Part shown: positions 35,449-42,740 of the stretch, piece after piece
Position numbering within the stretch: the stretch's first letter is position 1
How the letters are laid out: each line of letters starts with the position of its first letter
Notes under the pieces: generated by a model
Databases searched by the model: none
Told to the model about the DNA's origin: nothing
The model's input: only the letters and a program-made list of their open reading frames with translations
Assembly: GCA_024347015.1 (NCBI GenBank)
Contig: AP024889.1
Location: 1,054,001-1,118,000, forward strand
DNA from: Vibrio pectenicida
GTDB lineage: Bacteria > Pseudomonadota > Gammaproteobacteria > Enterobacterales > Vibrionaceae
Length of the DNA stretch: 64,000 bases
Direction: 5' to 3'
Translations under genes and position numbers: made by a program

Positions 35449-35987
35449 GTTCAACTACCGGAAAAGTGCAACCTCGTGAGCTGTACCCAACGCCGCCAGA
35501 AGTTGTCGACGCATTGCTATCAAAGTTAACCGTTCGCCCAACCGACAAGTTCTTAGAACCTTGTTACGGTACTGGCGCAATATTCGAAAAGATAGCTTTG
35601 CCACAAAGCCAAAAGTCATTTGCTGAAATCGAAAAAGGTATTGATTACCTAGCAACAGATTTCGGTACGCAAGATGTGATCATTACTAACCCTCCGTTTT
35701 CACTAACGGAGGAATTCATTCGCAAAAGTCTAAGTGAGTTAGCACCAGATGGGACAATGGCATACCTGCAGCGTGTGAATTACTTAGGCTCGAAAAAGCG
35801 TTTGCCTTTCTGGTTTGAAATCGGCTTTCCGCCAAAGTGTCCAATCATCGTTCCTCGCCCTCGCTTTGTGGGCGGTGGTTCAGATTCGTGTGAATACGCT
35901 TGGTTTATCTGGGATAACGGAAACCGCTTCGATATTCCTCAAGGGCTAAGCCATATCGTTTCAGTTGGTCATGAGGAGGCAGCATGA
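35445..35987 (+). CDS. Small class I DNA methyltransferase-like protein
   Basis: A 180-residue protein with motif I-like FLEPCYGTGAIFEKI, then motif IV NPPF in VIITNPPFSLTEEFIRKSL, the signature of amino-group (N6-adenine or N4-cytosine) DNA methyltransferases. It begins YPTPPEVVDALL, as in several phage methylases. It lacks an obvious target-recognition domain, so it may be a minimal solitary methylase protecting phage DNA. It overlaps both neighbours by ATGA. Confidence 0.75.
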   Translation: MSSTTGKVQPRELYPTPPEVVDALLSKLTVRPTDKFLEPCYGTGAIFEKIALPQSQKSFAEIEKGIDYLATDFGTQDVIITNPPFSLTEEFIRKSLSELAPDGTMAYLQRVNYLGSKKRLPFWFEIGFPPKCPIIVPRPRFVGGGSDSCEYAWFIWDNGNRFDIPQGLSHIVSVGHEEAA

Positions 35988-36274
35988 ACGAACCATTAAT
36001 TACTTTGGATGACCTAATTGAAAACTTTGAGCAAGAATGCAAACGCAAATTTGGAAGCCTTAGTTTGGTGAAAGAGCTTAGGGCAGAAGTCGCAAGAGGT
36101 AGGAGTTTGAGTGATTGGGGGTATTTTGCATGTTTAAGAGCCACCGTATTGTCCGATGGCACTTTTAATGACGCTATAAGAATATTTCGTCTTCATCGTC
36201 ATCAAGCGGCTCAGGCTCGAAACCGTAGATTGCAGCATATGGAGAAGCTATCGGAAGGCCTTCCTGTAGGTTAG
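35984..36274 (+). CDS. Hypothetical phage protein
   Basis: A 96-residue basic protein whose ATG overlaps the methyltransferase stop (ATGA). The N-terminal half (LDDLIENFEQECKRKFG) looks like normal protein. The last 33 codons are antisense to the convergent gene at 36174-36485. The tail (RLHRHQAAQARNRRLQH) may therefore be an artefact of an insertion that replaced the true 3' end. Function unknown. Confidence 0.5.
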   Translation: MNEPLITLDDLIENFEQECKRKFGSLSLVKELRAEVARGRSLSDWGYFACLRATVLSDGTFNDAIRIFRLHRHQAAQARNRRLQHMEKLSEGLPVG

Positions 36275-36485
36275 CAAGTCCCCATTCGTCCAGTTCTTCG
36301 TTCAGGTCTTCTAAAGCTTCCTGACCGAAGACAGTTATTGAACGGTACTGGCTTTGAGCTTTATCAGATAACACGGCGACCTTTAGTTCTGGTAGATGCT
36401 CATTTGATTCATAACCTTCAACGAATGAAACAATTGCATCGTCAAAGTCCAGTTTTAGTTCTGGTTTAAATAGTTTTGTTCTCAT
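36174..36485 (-). CDS. Hypothetical acidic protein on the opposite strand
   Basis: A 103-residue, very acidic protein ending DDDEDEIFL, encoded against the direction of the surrounding early genes. ATG at 36485 with AAGG eight bases upstream. The sequence (FDDAIVSFVEGYESNEHLPELKVAVLSDKAQ) looks like a genuine folded protein. Acidic small phage proteins sometimes mimic DNA, but nothing specific is visible. Its 3' end overlaps the rightward gene by 101 bases. Its orientation suggests an independently expressed cassette. Confidence 0.5.
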   Translation of the reverse strand: MRTKLFKPELKLDFDDAIVSFVEGYESNEHLPELKVAVLSDKAQSQYRSITVFGQEALEDLNEELDEWGLANLQEGLPIASPYAAIYGFEPEPLDDDEDEIFL

Positions 36486-36528
36486 TAGCCAGCCTTTTAT
36501 TCAATTAAGTAAAACCGAGAGTAACACA

Positions 36529-37215
36529 ATGAAATCATTAATCGAATCAACCGAAATCGACGTGTTGGTGACAGCCCCAAGAGTTGGATGCCGCATTAAT
36601 CCCAAAATTACTCAGCGAGAGACTCAAGCATGGACTATCGAAATTAAAGGTCGTTATTTCGTTAAGTTCGGTAAAAAAGACCAAGTACAAACTGCTTGGA
36701 CTATGGCAGGCGGAAAACTATTCACGTGCCAAGGTGAACTAAAAGCGGTGCTGGATAAGTTAGATACTAAGAAGAAAAAGTACATCTTAAAGCTAGTTGA
36801 AGTTGAAGTTCAAGAGCATTCAGGTTTTAAGCTAAGGGACTACTATTCGGTTTCGTATCAATTAAGACGGATGATTAGAAATGCAGGTGCAGTAGGCTTG
36901 ATGATTGGCTGGCATGAAATGGCAAAAAAAATTAGTCTGATGTCAGCAGCGTTAGTATTGATGGAAAAGGAGTTTTCTAACCATCAGCTAGAAGCCATAT
37001 CAATTAATGTCAGTAAGAACACAGATTTGCGTGATTTTAATAAAGTCAAAGATGTGTGGTTACTCTGCACCCGTCGGCCTAGACTAGATCTTCGTCTAGG
37101 GAGTTTCAAAAGAGAGAAACGGCTAGAAGCGATTGTTCGTGGAGATCTTGAACCATGTGAAAGAAATATGGGTGGGATTGGAGTTACCATTTTGGATTGG
37201 GACATTCCATTTTGA
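36529..37215 (+). CDS. Hypothetical protein preceding the replication gene
   Basis: A 228-residue basic protein. The central part (YILKLVEVEVQEHSGFKLRDYYSVSYQLRRMIRNAGAVGLMIGW) has no family I recognise. Its first eleven codons (M-K-S-LIESTEID) nearly repeat the first codons of the downstream replication gene (M-N-T-LIEPTEID), 26 of 33 bases being identical. Its stop overlaps the replication start as TTGA. It may be a cassette inserted at the replication gene start, or a paralogous N-terminal module. Confidence 0.55.
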   Translation: MKSLIESTEIDVLVTAPRVGCRINPKITQRETQAWTIEIKGRYFVKFGKKDQVQTAWTMAGGKLFTCQGELKAVLDKLDTKKKKYILKLVEVEVQEHSGFKLRDYYSVSYQLRRMIRNAGAVGLMIGWHEMAKKISLMSAALVLMEKEFSNHQLEAISINVSKNTDLRDFNKVKDVWLLCTRRPRLDLRLGSFKREKRLEAIVRGDLEPCERNMGGIGVTILDWDIPF

Positions 37216-39764
37216 ACACTCTAATCGAACCAACTGAAATCGACCACTACGATTTTCCATGGCAAGCCCCTTTGACTGAGGTTGAAGAGGGCTGCTTTGG
37301 TTCGCGTCGATACCCCACAATTATTGAACCTGATGATCTTAGTGTTCTGGAACGCAAGCTATTTGATGCTAACCCAGACGATTTCGAGTGGGCGAAAGAT
37401 AAGATTAAAGACCTACCTGACTACCTAACCAAGTACTTTGTTACTCGCTACATTTGGGTACTCGAAAAGAAAGGTCGTGCAGATGCCAACATATTTTTGC
37501 GTGAACGTATGGGACCAGCAGCAGAACGTGCGCTGATGGTGTTACGCAAATACAAAAAGTTACCGACAACCCAAAAGGTTTCTTTGCTTAGTGAAGCTTT
37601 GGTTAATGAAAAGCACGGCACTGAGCAAAGCGACTTTGCACAAAAAGAGCAAGTGCGCTTTGACTTTGAAAAGGCAGATCGTAATCGCAAGCCAGTTAAA
37701 AGCCGCCTCTTGGCAGAACTTGAACCGTCAGAAGTTAAAGACATGGCTTTCAAGATTAGCCAAATCACTAAGGCTAAATTCCCTCTTATCGCTGCACGTG
37801 TGGCTAACCGTGATCTGGATGAAGACGAAATCCCAGAGGTGATCGGATATGAAGAATTAGCAGAATTTGTCTGCCACTTCGGTATGACTCCACCGCGCAA
37901 GAAAAAGAAACAAACCGATCTAACCGCACTGAATGACATTTCACGTATGTTAGATGAAAAGTGGTGGTATGGGCGCCTTAACAAAACACGAAAAATCATG
38001 CGTGAGCACTTAGCCATTGCTATGGGGCAAGTTTCTTCAAAAGCCTCACCTTATGCGTCATGGGATTGTGTTAGAGAGCACCAAGAGCAGCAGAAAAAAA
38101 ATTGGGAGTTTATTAAGCAATGTGAGTTGTTTGATGAAGAAACCGAAGAAGTGACCGATTTGGCTCCAATGGTATTAAAAAGCGTCTCAAACCCTGCCAT
38201 TCGTCGTCATGAATTGATGGTGCGTTGCCGTGGTTGTGAAGACATTGGCAACGAGTTGGGGTTGCAAGGCCTGTTCTTAACCTTGACTACTCCATCTAAG
38301 TATCACAGCTCATATAAGAAGGGAGGCTTTATTGGTCACTGGAACGGTGCAAGCCCACGTGATGCGCAATCTTACCTAAACAATGTTTGGCAGAGAATTC
38401 GCGCTAAATTAGGCCGTGAAGAAATCCGTTGGTTTGGTGTTCGTGTCGCTGAACCACATCATGACGGTACTCCACACTGGCATTTACTGATCTGGGTTAA
38501 ACCAGAAGACGTGATGCAGGTGCGTGACATCTTCATTTCATACGCTACTAAAGAAGACCGTGGTGAACTGCATCCAGAGCTTGAGAAAGAGAAGGAAAAG
38601 CCATTTCGCAAAGGTGTTTATGTTGGGCCGCTAGATTATCGTCCACGTTGTGACTTTGGTTTTATTGATCCTGAGCTAGGAACAGCAACGGGTTACATTG
38701 CCAAATACATTTCAAAAAACATTGACGGCTTTGCAATGGACGGGGAGGTATCGGACGAAACAGGCAAGTCAGTCAAAGACATGGCGAAGAATGTCAATGC
38801 TTGGAAAAGCCGTTGGAACATTCGCCAATTTCAGTTCTTCGGTGGTGCGCCAGTCACGACTTACCGTGAACTACGCCGATTCGCTAACCAGAATAAAAAA
38901 GTGTTTATGGAGTACCTCTTCATGCAAAAGCGTGTCGACTTACTCACTATCTATTCGATGTTGCAGCGTGATCTTGTGGGGCCTATTAAGCCTAGCAAGC
39001 TGATCAGCAATGAAGAGTTAATGAAAGTAATTGGTGATAGCTACCAGTCACGCATGAAGACCGAAGACGCAAGCATCACAGACACTTTAAAAGCTGCTGA
39101 CGATGGTAACTGGCAAGGTTACATAATGGGGCAAGGTGGCCCATTCGTTAAGCGTAAAGATTTGCTGATCGTGAACTCTTATGAAGTTCTGCCATTCGCT
39201 TCACCTCATGGCGAAGACGTCCGCAAAATTGAGGGTTTCACTACACCAGAAGAAACCATCAAAACACGCACCAAAATTTGGACGATTCAGAAGAAATCCC
39301 AATCACCAGAAAATGAAAGGGTTAATGATGAAGCTAAAGCGTGCGCTCTTGGGAGCGAAGCGACTGCTTTTGGAGCCTCTGGCTCCTCTCGGAGTTCTGT
39401 CAATAACTGTACGGAGTTTGATCCGTCACAGGTCAGCAATCAGCTAACCCGATTATTAGAACCAGATAAAAAAGTAGTGGACTCTCCACCCAATATCGAT
39501 GAAACAGCACTGGCCGCGCTGCTAAAAGGCGGTTCAATTCGCATCGACGATGCAACCAGTATTCAAATCCGCCCTGCGGAGATAGACGAACACGGCAATA
39601 AACGTCCTGCCCAGTTGGTAGAAGTGAGCCGTCAACGTTCGGACGACACCAATTGGATGGATTTCGAGGGTTGGGACAACCTATTTTCCCAACCAGAAAA
39701 GCAAGAGTATCAACAACCTGATCTGTCGATTTTTCCCGATGGGGACGACTGGCCGTTAGTTTAA
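37212..39764 (+). CDS. P2 gpA-type replication initiation endonuclease
   Basis: An 850-residue protein of the phage replication gene A family. The HUH motif is in PHHDGTPHWHLLIWV, and the paired tyrosines are in GYIAKYISKNI (YxxxY), as in P2 gpA. It nicks the origin and starts rolling-circle replication. The start is taken as TTG 37212, overlapping the previous stop and giving MNTLIEPTEID; an earlier TTG at 37197 is less likely. The C-terminal 170 residues are a variable Gln/Asp-rich tail. A strong bidirectional terminator follows. Confidence 0.93.
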   Translation: MNTLIEPTEIDHYDFPWQAPLTEVEEGCFGSRRYPTIIEPDDLSVLERKLFDANPDDFEWAKDKIKDLPDYLTKYFVTRYIWVLEKKGRADANIFLRERMGPAAERALMVLRKYKKLPTTQKVSLLSEALVNEKHGTEQSDFAQKEQVRFDFEKADRNRKPVKSRLLAELEPSEVKDMAFKISQITKAKFPLIAARVANRDLDEDEIPEVIGYEELAEFVCHFGMTPPRKKKKQTDLTALNDISRMLDEKWWYGRLNKTRKIMREHLAIAMGQVSSKASPYASWDCVREHQEQQKKNWEFIKQCELFDEETEEVTDLAPMVLKSVSNPAIRRHELMVRCRGCEDIGNELGLQGLFLTLTTPSKYHSSYKKGGFIGHWNGASPRDAQSYLNNVWQRIRAKLGREEIRWFGVRVAEPHHDGTPHWHLLIWVKPEDVMQVRDIFISYATKEDRGELHPELEKEKEKPFRKGVYVGPLDYRPRCDFGFIDPELGTATGYIAKYISKNIDGFAMDGEVSDETGKSVKDMAKNVNAWKSRWNIRQFQFFGGAPVTTYRELRRFANQNKKVFMEYLFMQKRVDLLTIYSMLQRDLVGPIKPSKLISNEELMKVIGDSYQSRMKTEDASITDTLKAADDGNWQGYIMGQGGPFVKRKDLLIVNSYEVLPFASPHGEDVRKIEGFTTPEETIKTRTKIWTIQKKSQSPENERVNDEAKACALGSEATAFGASGSSRSSVNNCTEFDPSQVSNQLTRLLEPDKKVVDSPPNIDETALAALLKGGSIRIDDATSIQIRPAEIDEHGNKRPAQLVEVSRQRSDDTNWMDFEGWDNLFSQPEKQEYQQPDLSIFPDGDDWPLV

Positions 39765-39786
39765 AATTGATCATTGAAAATATAAT

Positions 39787-39823
39787 AAAACCCTAAACAT
39801 TTATGGTAAATGTTTAGGGTTTT
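39787..39823. terminator. Bidirectional terminator between rep and the HEPN cargo
   Basis: Perfect 17-bp stem with TGG loop (39787-39803, 39807-39823) bordered by A4 and T4; it serves both the replication gene and the convergent HEPN operon. Confidence 0.9.
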
Positions 39824-39824
39824 G

Positions 39825-40241
39825 TTAGCCAGCGGAACTGTTATTACCGCTTGTATTTGCAAGCTGATCTGCTAGGTCTATACACTTTTCAGCTGTTAAA
39901 ATAGACATCTTAACCAATTCTGGTGATACTTCTTTTTCTAGTTTGTAATCCGAAAGTACTCGGCTATCCCTAGATTGCTTTAGTAGGTAAGAGAGGCGGC
40001 GAAGCTGGGATTGTTCTATGGACTCTTCGTTTGCTGAGTCTTTTTCCAAATAGGTTATTAGGCTTGCATGGCAGCCTCTCCCACTATAAGTCCAAGGTTC
40101 TTTATCAAGAATAGATAGCACTTTATGATACATAGCGTAGTAGCTACGGCTTATAGCACTACGCTGATCTGCTTCTGAACAATTCTCTGATTCAATAATT
40201 CGCTTCGCTGTTTCTAAAAAATCTTCTGGTTTAGCTACCAT
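39825..40241 (-). CDS. HEPN-domain protein, second gene of cargo pair
   Basis: A 138-residue helical protein with a HEPN signature: DQRSAISRSYYAMYHKVLSIL contains Arg32 and His39 (R-x6-H), and a C-terminal helix EKCIDLADQL closes the fold as in UPF0332/HEPN proteins. HEPN proteins are often RNases in toxin-antitoxin and defence systems, but this subclass may also be non-catalytic. The ATG at 40241 overlaps the upstream gene by 11 bases, so they are coupled. The pair lies between rep and the late region, where P2 carries tin and old. Confidence 0.7.
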   Translation of the reverse strand: MVAKPEDFLETAKRIIESENCSEADQRSAISRSYYAMYHKVLSILDKEPWTYSGRGCHASLITYLEKDSANEESIEQSQLRRLSYLLKQSRDSRVLSDYKLEKEVSPELVKMSILTAEKCIDLADQLANTSGNNSSAG

Positions 40242-41076
40242 AATTATCCACAATCCTTGTTGATGATGGTTCTAATGGCTCAAATCGAACCACCATAGGA
40301 AGAGTATCTAATTCTGCATCAACGACATGTTCTACCAATTGTGAATTCATATCGAAAAGCTGGCCAATATCTTTCGATTCAACGAAAAATACTAAACTAA
40401 CCCAATCAGATTCAGGTGGAATGCACATTTCAGCGTTGTTAATTACCGCAGAAGAGTGTTCCGCAACAGCGGCAGCTATTTTGGATATGACTGCATAAGT
40501 GCCTTTATCCAAAGAGAATTTATTTGCGGCTTCCTCTGCAGTTTCTATAAAAGAAGAACAATACATATACAGATCTTTATGTTGTTTGATTAGTTCCATT
40601 TTATCTAGACTCTCAATCATCAATGAAGTATGAAAAATGTTAGGGAAAGAACAAAGTGCGCTACCAAAACTTGAGATGAAATCGGGACGTTCAAAGTAGT
40701 TCAGGCACAGATCAACATTTTCCAGTAGCGTTATAGAGTACGCATTGATTTGAAGCACTTGTAGGCAGTTGCTCAAAGTTGCAGGTTCACTGATGTATTT
40801 CAGAGATTCTAAAGCATGCTTTTTAGCTTGCTCTCGCTCATTCGAAGCTGTGTATATGAGAGCTTTGAGACATAAACTTACTTCAGGCTTTACTTGGTTG
40901 TCTGCCTCTTTAAGCAGCCTGAACTTAGACATTTCATCAAGTATATGACCTGAGCCAAGAACCTCTAGGATACTTGACAGAAGAGTGTCAGTGTTATGTT
41001 TCGCAGCAGGAGTATACAAATTTACCTTTCCTTTAAGTGTTTCTAATCTGAGGACTGGGAAGAAGCCTAAAAACAT
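40231..41076 (-). CDS. Unknown helical-repeat protein, first gene of cargo pair
   Basis: A 281-residue protein, mostly helical. The segment LCLKALIYTASNEREQAKKHALESLKYI has the look of a TPR-like repeat, and the following LSNCLQVLQINAYSITLLENVDLCLNYFERP continues in the same style. The C-terminal third is mixed. No catalytic motif is recognised. The open frame starts at ATG 41076 with no ribosome site, so a start some codons later is possible. As partner of a HEPN gene it could be antitoxin, sensor or scaffold. Confidence 0.6.
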   Translation of the reverse strand: MFLGFFPVLRLETLKGKVNLYTPAAKHNTDTLLSSILEVLGSGHILDEMSKFRLLKEADNQVKPEVSLCLKALIYTASNEREQAKKHALESLKYISEPATLSNCLQVLQINAYSITLLENVDLCLNYFERPDFISSFGSALCSFPNIFHTSLMIESLDKMELIKQHKDLYMYCSSFIETAEEAANKFSLDKGTYAVISKIAAAVAEHSSAVINNAEMCIPPESDWVSLVFFVESKDIGQLFDMNSQLVEHVVDAELDTLPMVVRFEPLEPSSTRIVDNYGS

Positions 41077-41298
41077 GTGTACGCTTTTTTAGGCGAGAAA
41101 CTATACCTCAGTTGAAAACTTCAAACAATCGTTACACTGTCAAAACTTAATCAATATACGTCAATGATAGTCAATATTCTTATGAGTTGTTGATTATTAT
41201 AGTTCATCTCGGCTAGCCTTCTAGTGTACTGGCAACACTCAGTACTGAATGATTAGAAACCTCTGAGTGGTGATTTACAAAATTATTCTTAAATCACC
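41077..41298. other. Gap upstream of the HEPN pair
   Basis: AT-rich, non-coding on both strands as far as I can see. It should contain the promoter of the leftward HEPN pair. No operator or repeat recognised. With the Rha-like remnant to its right it makes a 400-base region without an intact gene. Confidence 0.4.
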
Positions 41299-41468
41299 AT
41301 GACCAATCAAATTCTAGTTACTTTAAACTCTTCTTATCTTTAGAACACTCAGGTGAGCTTGTTCCTACATCTAGACTAGTTTCTCAGGTCTTTGGTGAGC
41401 AACACAGAGATGTATTGCGTAAGATAGGCATTTCAGATTGCTCTAAAGAACTCACTGAGCGCAATTGA
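41299..41468 (+). pseudogene. Remnant of a Rha-like antirepressor
   Basis: An ATG opens MTNQILVTLNSS, which stops after 14 codons. In another frame from about 41334 to 41468 the sequence reads LEHSGELVPTSRLVSQVFGEQHRDVLRKI and continues to a TGA. This resembles the start of Rha-type phage regulators (self-target residues before a GxxHxxVLRxI segment). The two parts are out of frame and the rest is missing, so the gene is dead. A tiny functional peptide is unlikely. Confidence 0.45.
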
Positions 41469-41475
41469 TTAGTGG

Positions 41476-41799
41476 CTAACTAACAGCCCTAATCAAATCA
41501 ATAATTGGCTTGCGGATATGCTCGGGTAACTGCTTCATAGCTGCAGCCAAGTCAGCATCATGTGCCTGTCTTTTGCCCAGTTCTACCCAAGCAAAATCCA
41601 ACCAAGTTACTTCATAGTATTTAAACAGGCTTTTTAACTCGCTCAGCTTGGGATCTCTCTCGCCTCGTTCGAGACGCTGATAAGTCGAAAGCTTAATTCC
41701 AGTAGCATCAGATATCTGCTGTTGGGTAACTCGCTTGGACACCCTTAGATGGACTAAATACTCTATTATCGGATCATTTTCGTTATTAACTGATGACAT
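41476..41799 (-). CDS. XRE-family transcriptional regulator
   Basis: A 107-residue regulator with a clear helix-turn-helix (VTQQQISDATGIKLSTYQRLERGERDPKLSELKSLFKYY) and a short helical tail. The ATG at 41799 is chosen because AAAAAGG lies seven bases upstream; a further upstream ATG at 41835 is possible. A perfect 14-bp palindrome stands just before it, suggesting autoregulation. It is leftward, in line with the HEPN pair, and could control that cargo or the LexA-box gene to its right. Confidence 0.85.
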   Translation of the reverse strand: MSSVNNENDPIIEYLVHLRVSKRVTQQQISDATGIKLSTYQRLERGERDPKLSELKSLFKYYEVTWLDFAWVELGKRQAHDADLAAAMKQLPEHIRKPIIDLIRAVS

Positions 41800-41814
41800 A
41801 TTAACCTTTTTGTA

Positions 41815-41828
41815 AGTCAAATTTGACT
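41815..41828. promoter_or_regulatory. Palindromic operator AGTCAAATTTGACT
   Basis: A perfect 14-bp palindrome 15 bases upstream of the XRE regulator start; a likely operator for that regulator. Confidence 0.5.
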
Positions 41829-41983
41829 GATTCAAGGGTCAAAAAGGCCAACAGTGACGAGCGTTGAAATAATAGTGATCTAGTTAAAATTACCCAGTGT
41901 GCCTCTTATGTAGTATGCGCGGGCAATCCATGGGCTAATGTCGCATTACATAAAATTATAGACGACAAACACTCATAATAAAT

Positions 41984-42018
41984 TTGTTACATAAAAAGTA
42001 CTGTATTAATATACAGTA
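41984..42018 (+). promoter_or_regulatory. Sigma-70 promoter overlapped by a LexA (SOS) box
   Basis: TTGTTA (41984-41989), a 17-base spacer and TAATAT (42007-42012) form a good promoter. TACTGTATTAATATACAGTA (41999-42018) covers the -10 and matches 18 of 20 positions of the E. coli LexA consensus, including both CTGT/ACAG arms. It reads into the 58-residue gene at 42042. Confidence 0.85.
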
Positions 42019-42041
42019 AATCACATCAGTCAGGAGGCTTA

Positions 42042-42218
42042 ATGTCTGAACTTCATAATAATGCGGAGGCGTTTGTTTTATGCGCTTTGGCTGAGGACAC
42101 TAGCGGGAATCATGAAGAAACCCAAGATATCTGTATATTTCTAATTTCTTTGATTATTGCTCACAAAAAAGGGCAGCTAAAAGTTACCCATAATTTTAAA
42201 TGTGATTTTAGAAACTAA
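42042..42218 (+). CDS. SOS-controlled small protein, candidate antirepressor
   Basis: A 58-codon gene with AGGAGG five bases before the ATG and a LexA-boxed promoter directly upstream. The product has a polar N-terminus (MSELHNNAEAFVLCALAEDTSGNHEETQ), a hydrophobic middle (DICIFLISLIIAH) and a basic tail (KKGQLKVTHNFK). No family is recognised. In coliphage 186 the LexA-controlled tum gene makes an antirepressor that inactivates CI; this gene may play that role although it is much shorter. A membrane toxin of TisB type is an alternative. It converges on the late-activator gene with four bases between. Confidence 0.7.
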   Translation: MSELHNNAEAFVLCALAEDTSGNHEETQDICIFLISLIIAHKKGQLKVTHNFKCDFRN

Positions 42219-42222
42219 CGCA

Positions 42223-42675
42223 TCAGAACAAAGCGAGTTGCTGTTTTAGGTGGTCACGGTGATCGGGCTTAAGCACCCTGACTAAACAATCAGCCAACTC
42301 TTTAGTATCTTTTGATGATGGGCTTAGGGTGTGACTAAAATACAAAGACATTACAAACTGATGTTCACACGCTGGGTTCTTACACTCACAATACAAATCT
42401 GCACAGTCGTTCGATAGGCGGTTGGTTTTATTAATCACCGCCCGTTCGCCACAACCGCAAGTAATGCGACTACCAAATAAAGACGGCTTACTAGTCGCAC
42501 CAATTCCGAAATGAAGCTTTGACTGTTTGAGTGAGTGGCGATAGCCGATAGAACTCACAAAGGTATGCCCACATTCTGGGTTAGAACAGGAACAAGATAA
42601 ATCTGCGCAATTGGCATCTTTAGCGATGCTTCTACTTACAATCGCGCGTTCACTACATTTGCAATAAACTCGCAT
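42223..42675 (-). CDS. Tandem Ogr/Delta-type late transcription activator
   Basis: A 150-residue protein made of two homologous zinc-binding modules. Module one has CKCSERAIVSRSIAKDANCADLSCSCSNPECGHTFV; module two has CGCGERAVINKTNRLSNDCADLYCECKNPACEHQFV. Each has the four-cysteine pattern of P2 Ogr and the P4 Delta protein; P2 Ogr has one module, P4 Delta two. It would activate late promoters with host RNA polymerase. It lies 65 bases downstream of the portal gene on the same strand. Confidence 0.88.
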   Translation of the reverse strand: MRVYCKCSERAIVSRSIAKDANCADLSCSCSNPECGHTFVSSIGYRHSLKQSKLHFGIGATSKPSLFGSRITCGCGERAVINKTNRLSNDCADLYCECKNPACEHQFVMSLYFSHTLSPSSKDTKELADCLVRVLKPDHRDHLKQQLALF

Positions 42676-42740
42676 ACATTGACCTAACTTAACTGACTGA
42701 CAGCATAATATTACGTCAATGGCTGTGTTTTTGTACAGGT

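Noticed and set aside
35445..35987. Restriction-modification system in the early region
   Set aside because: A methyltransferase-like gene is present, but the adjacent genes show no nuclease or specificity domain; a solitary phage methylase is more likely.
37448..38017. 189-codon antisense frame inside the replication gene
   Set aside because: Shadow of a well-supported HUH replication protein; composition is not protein-like.
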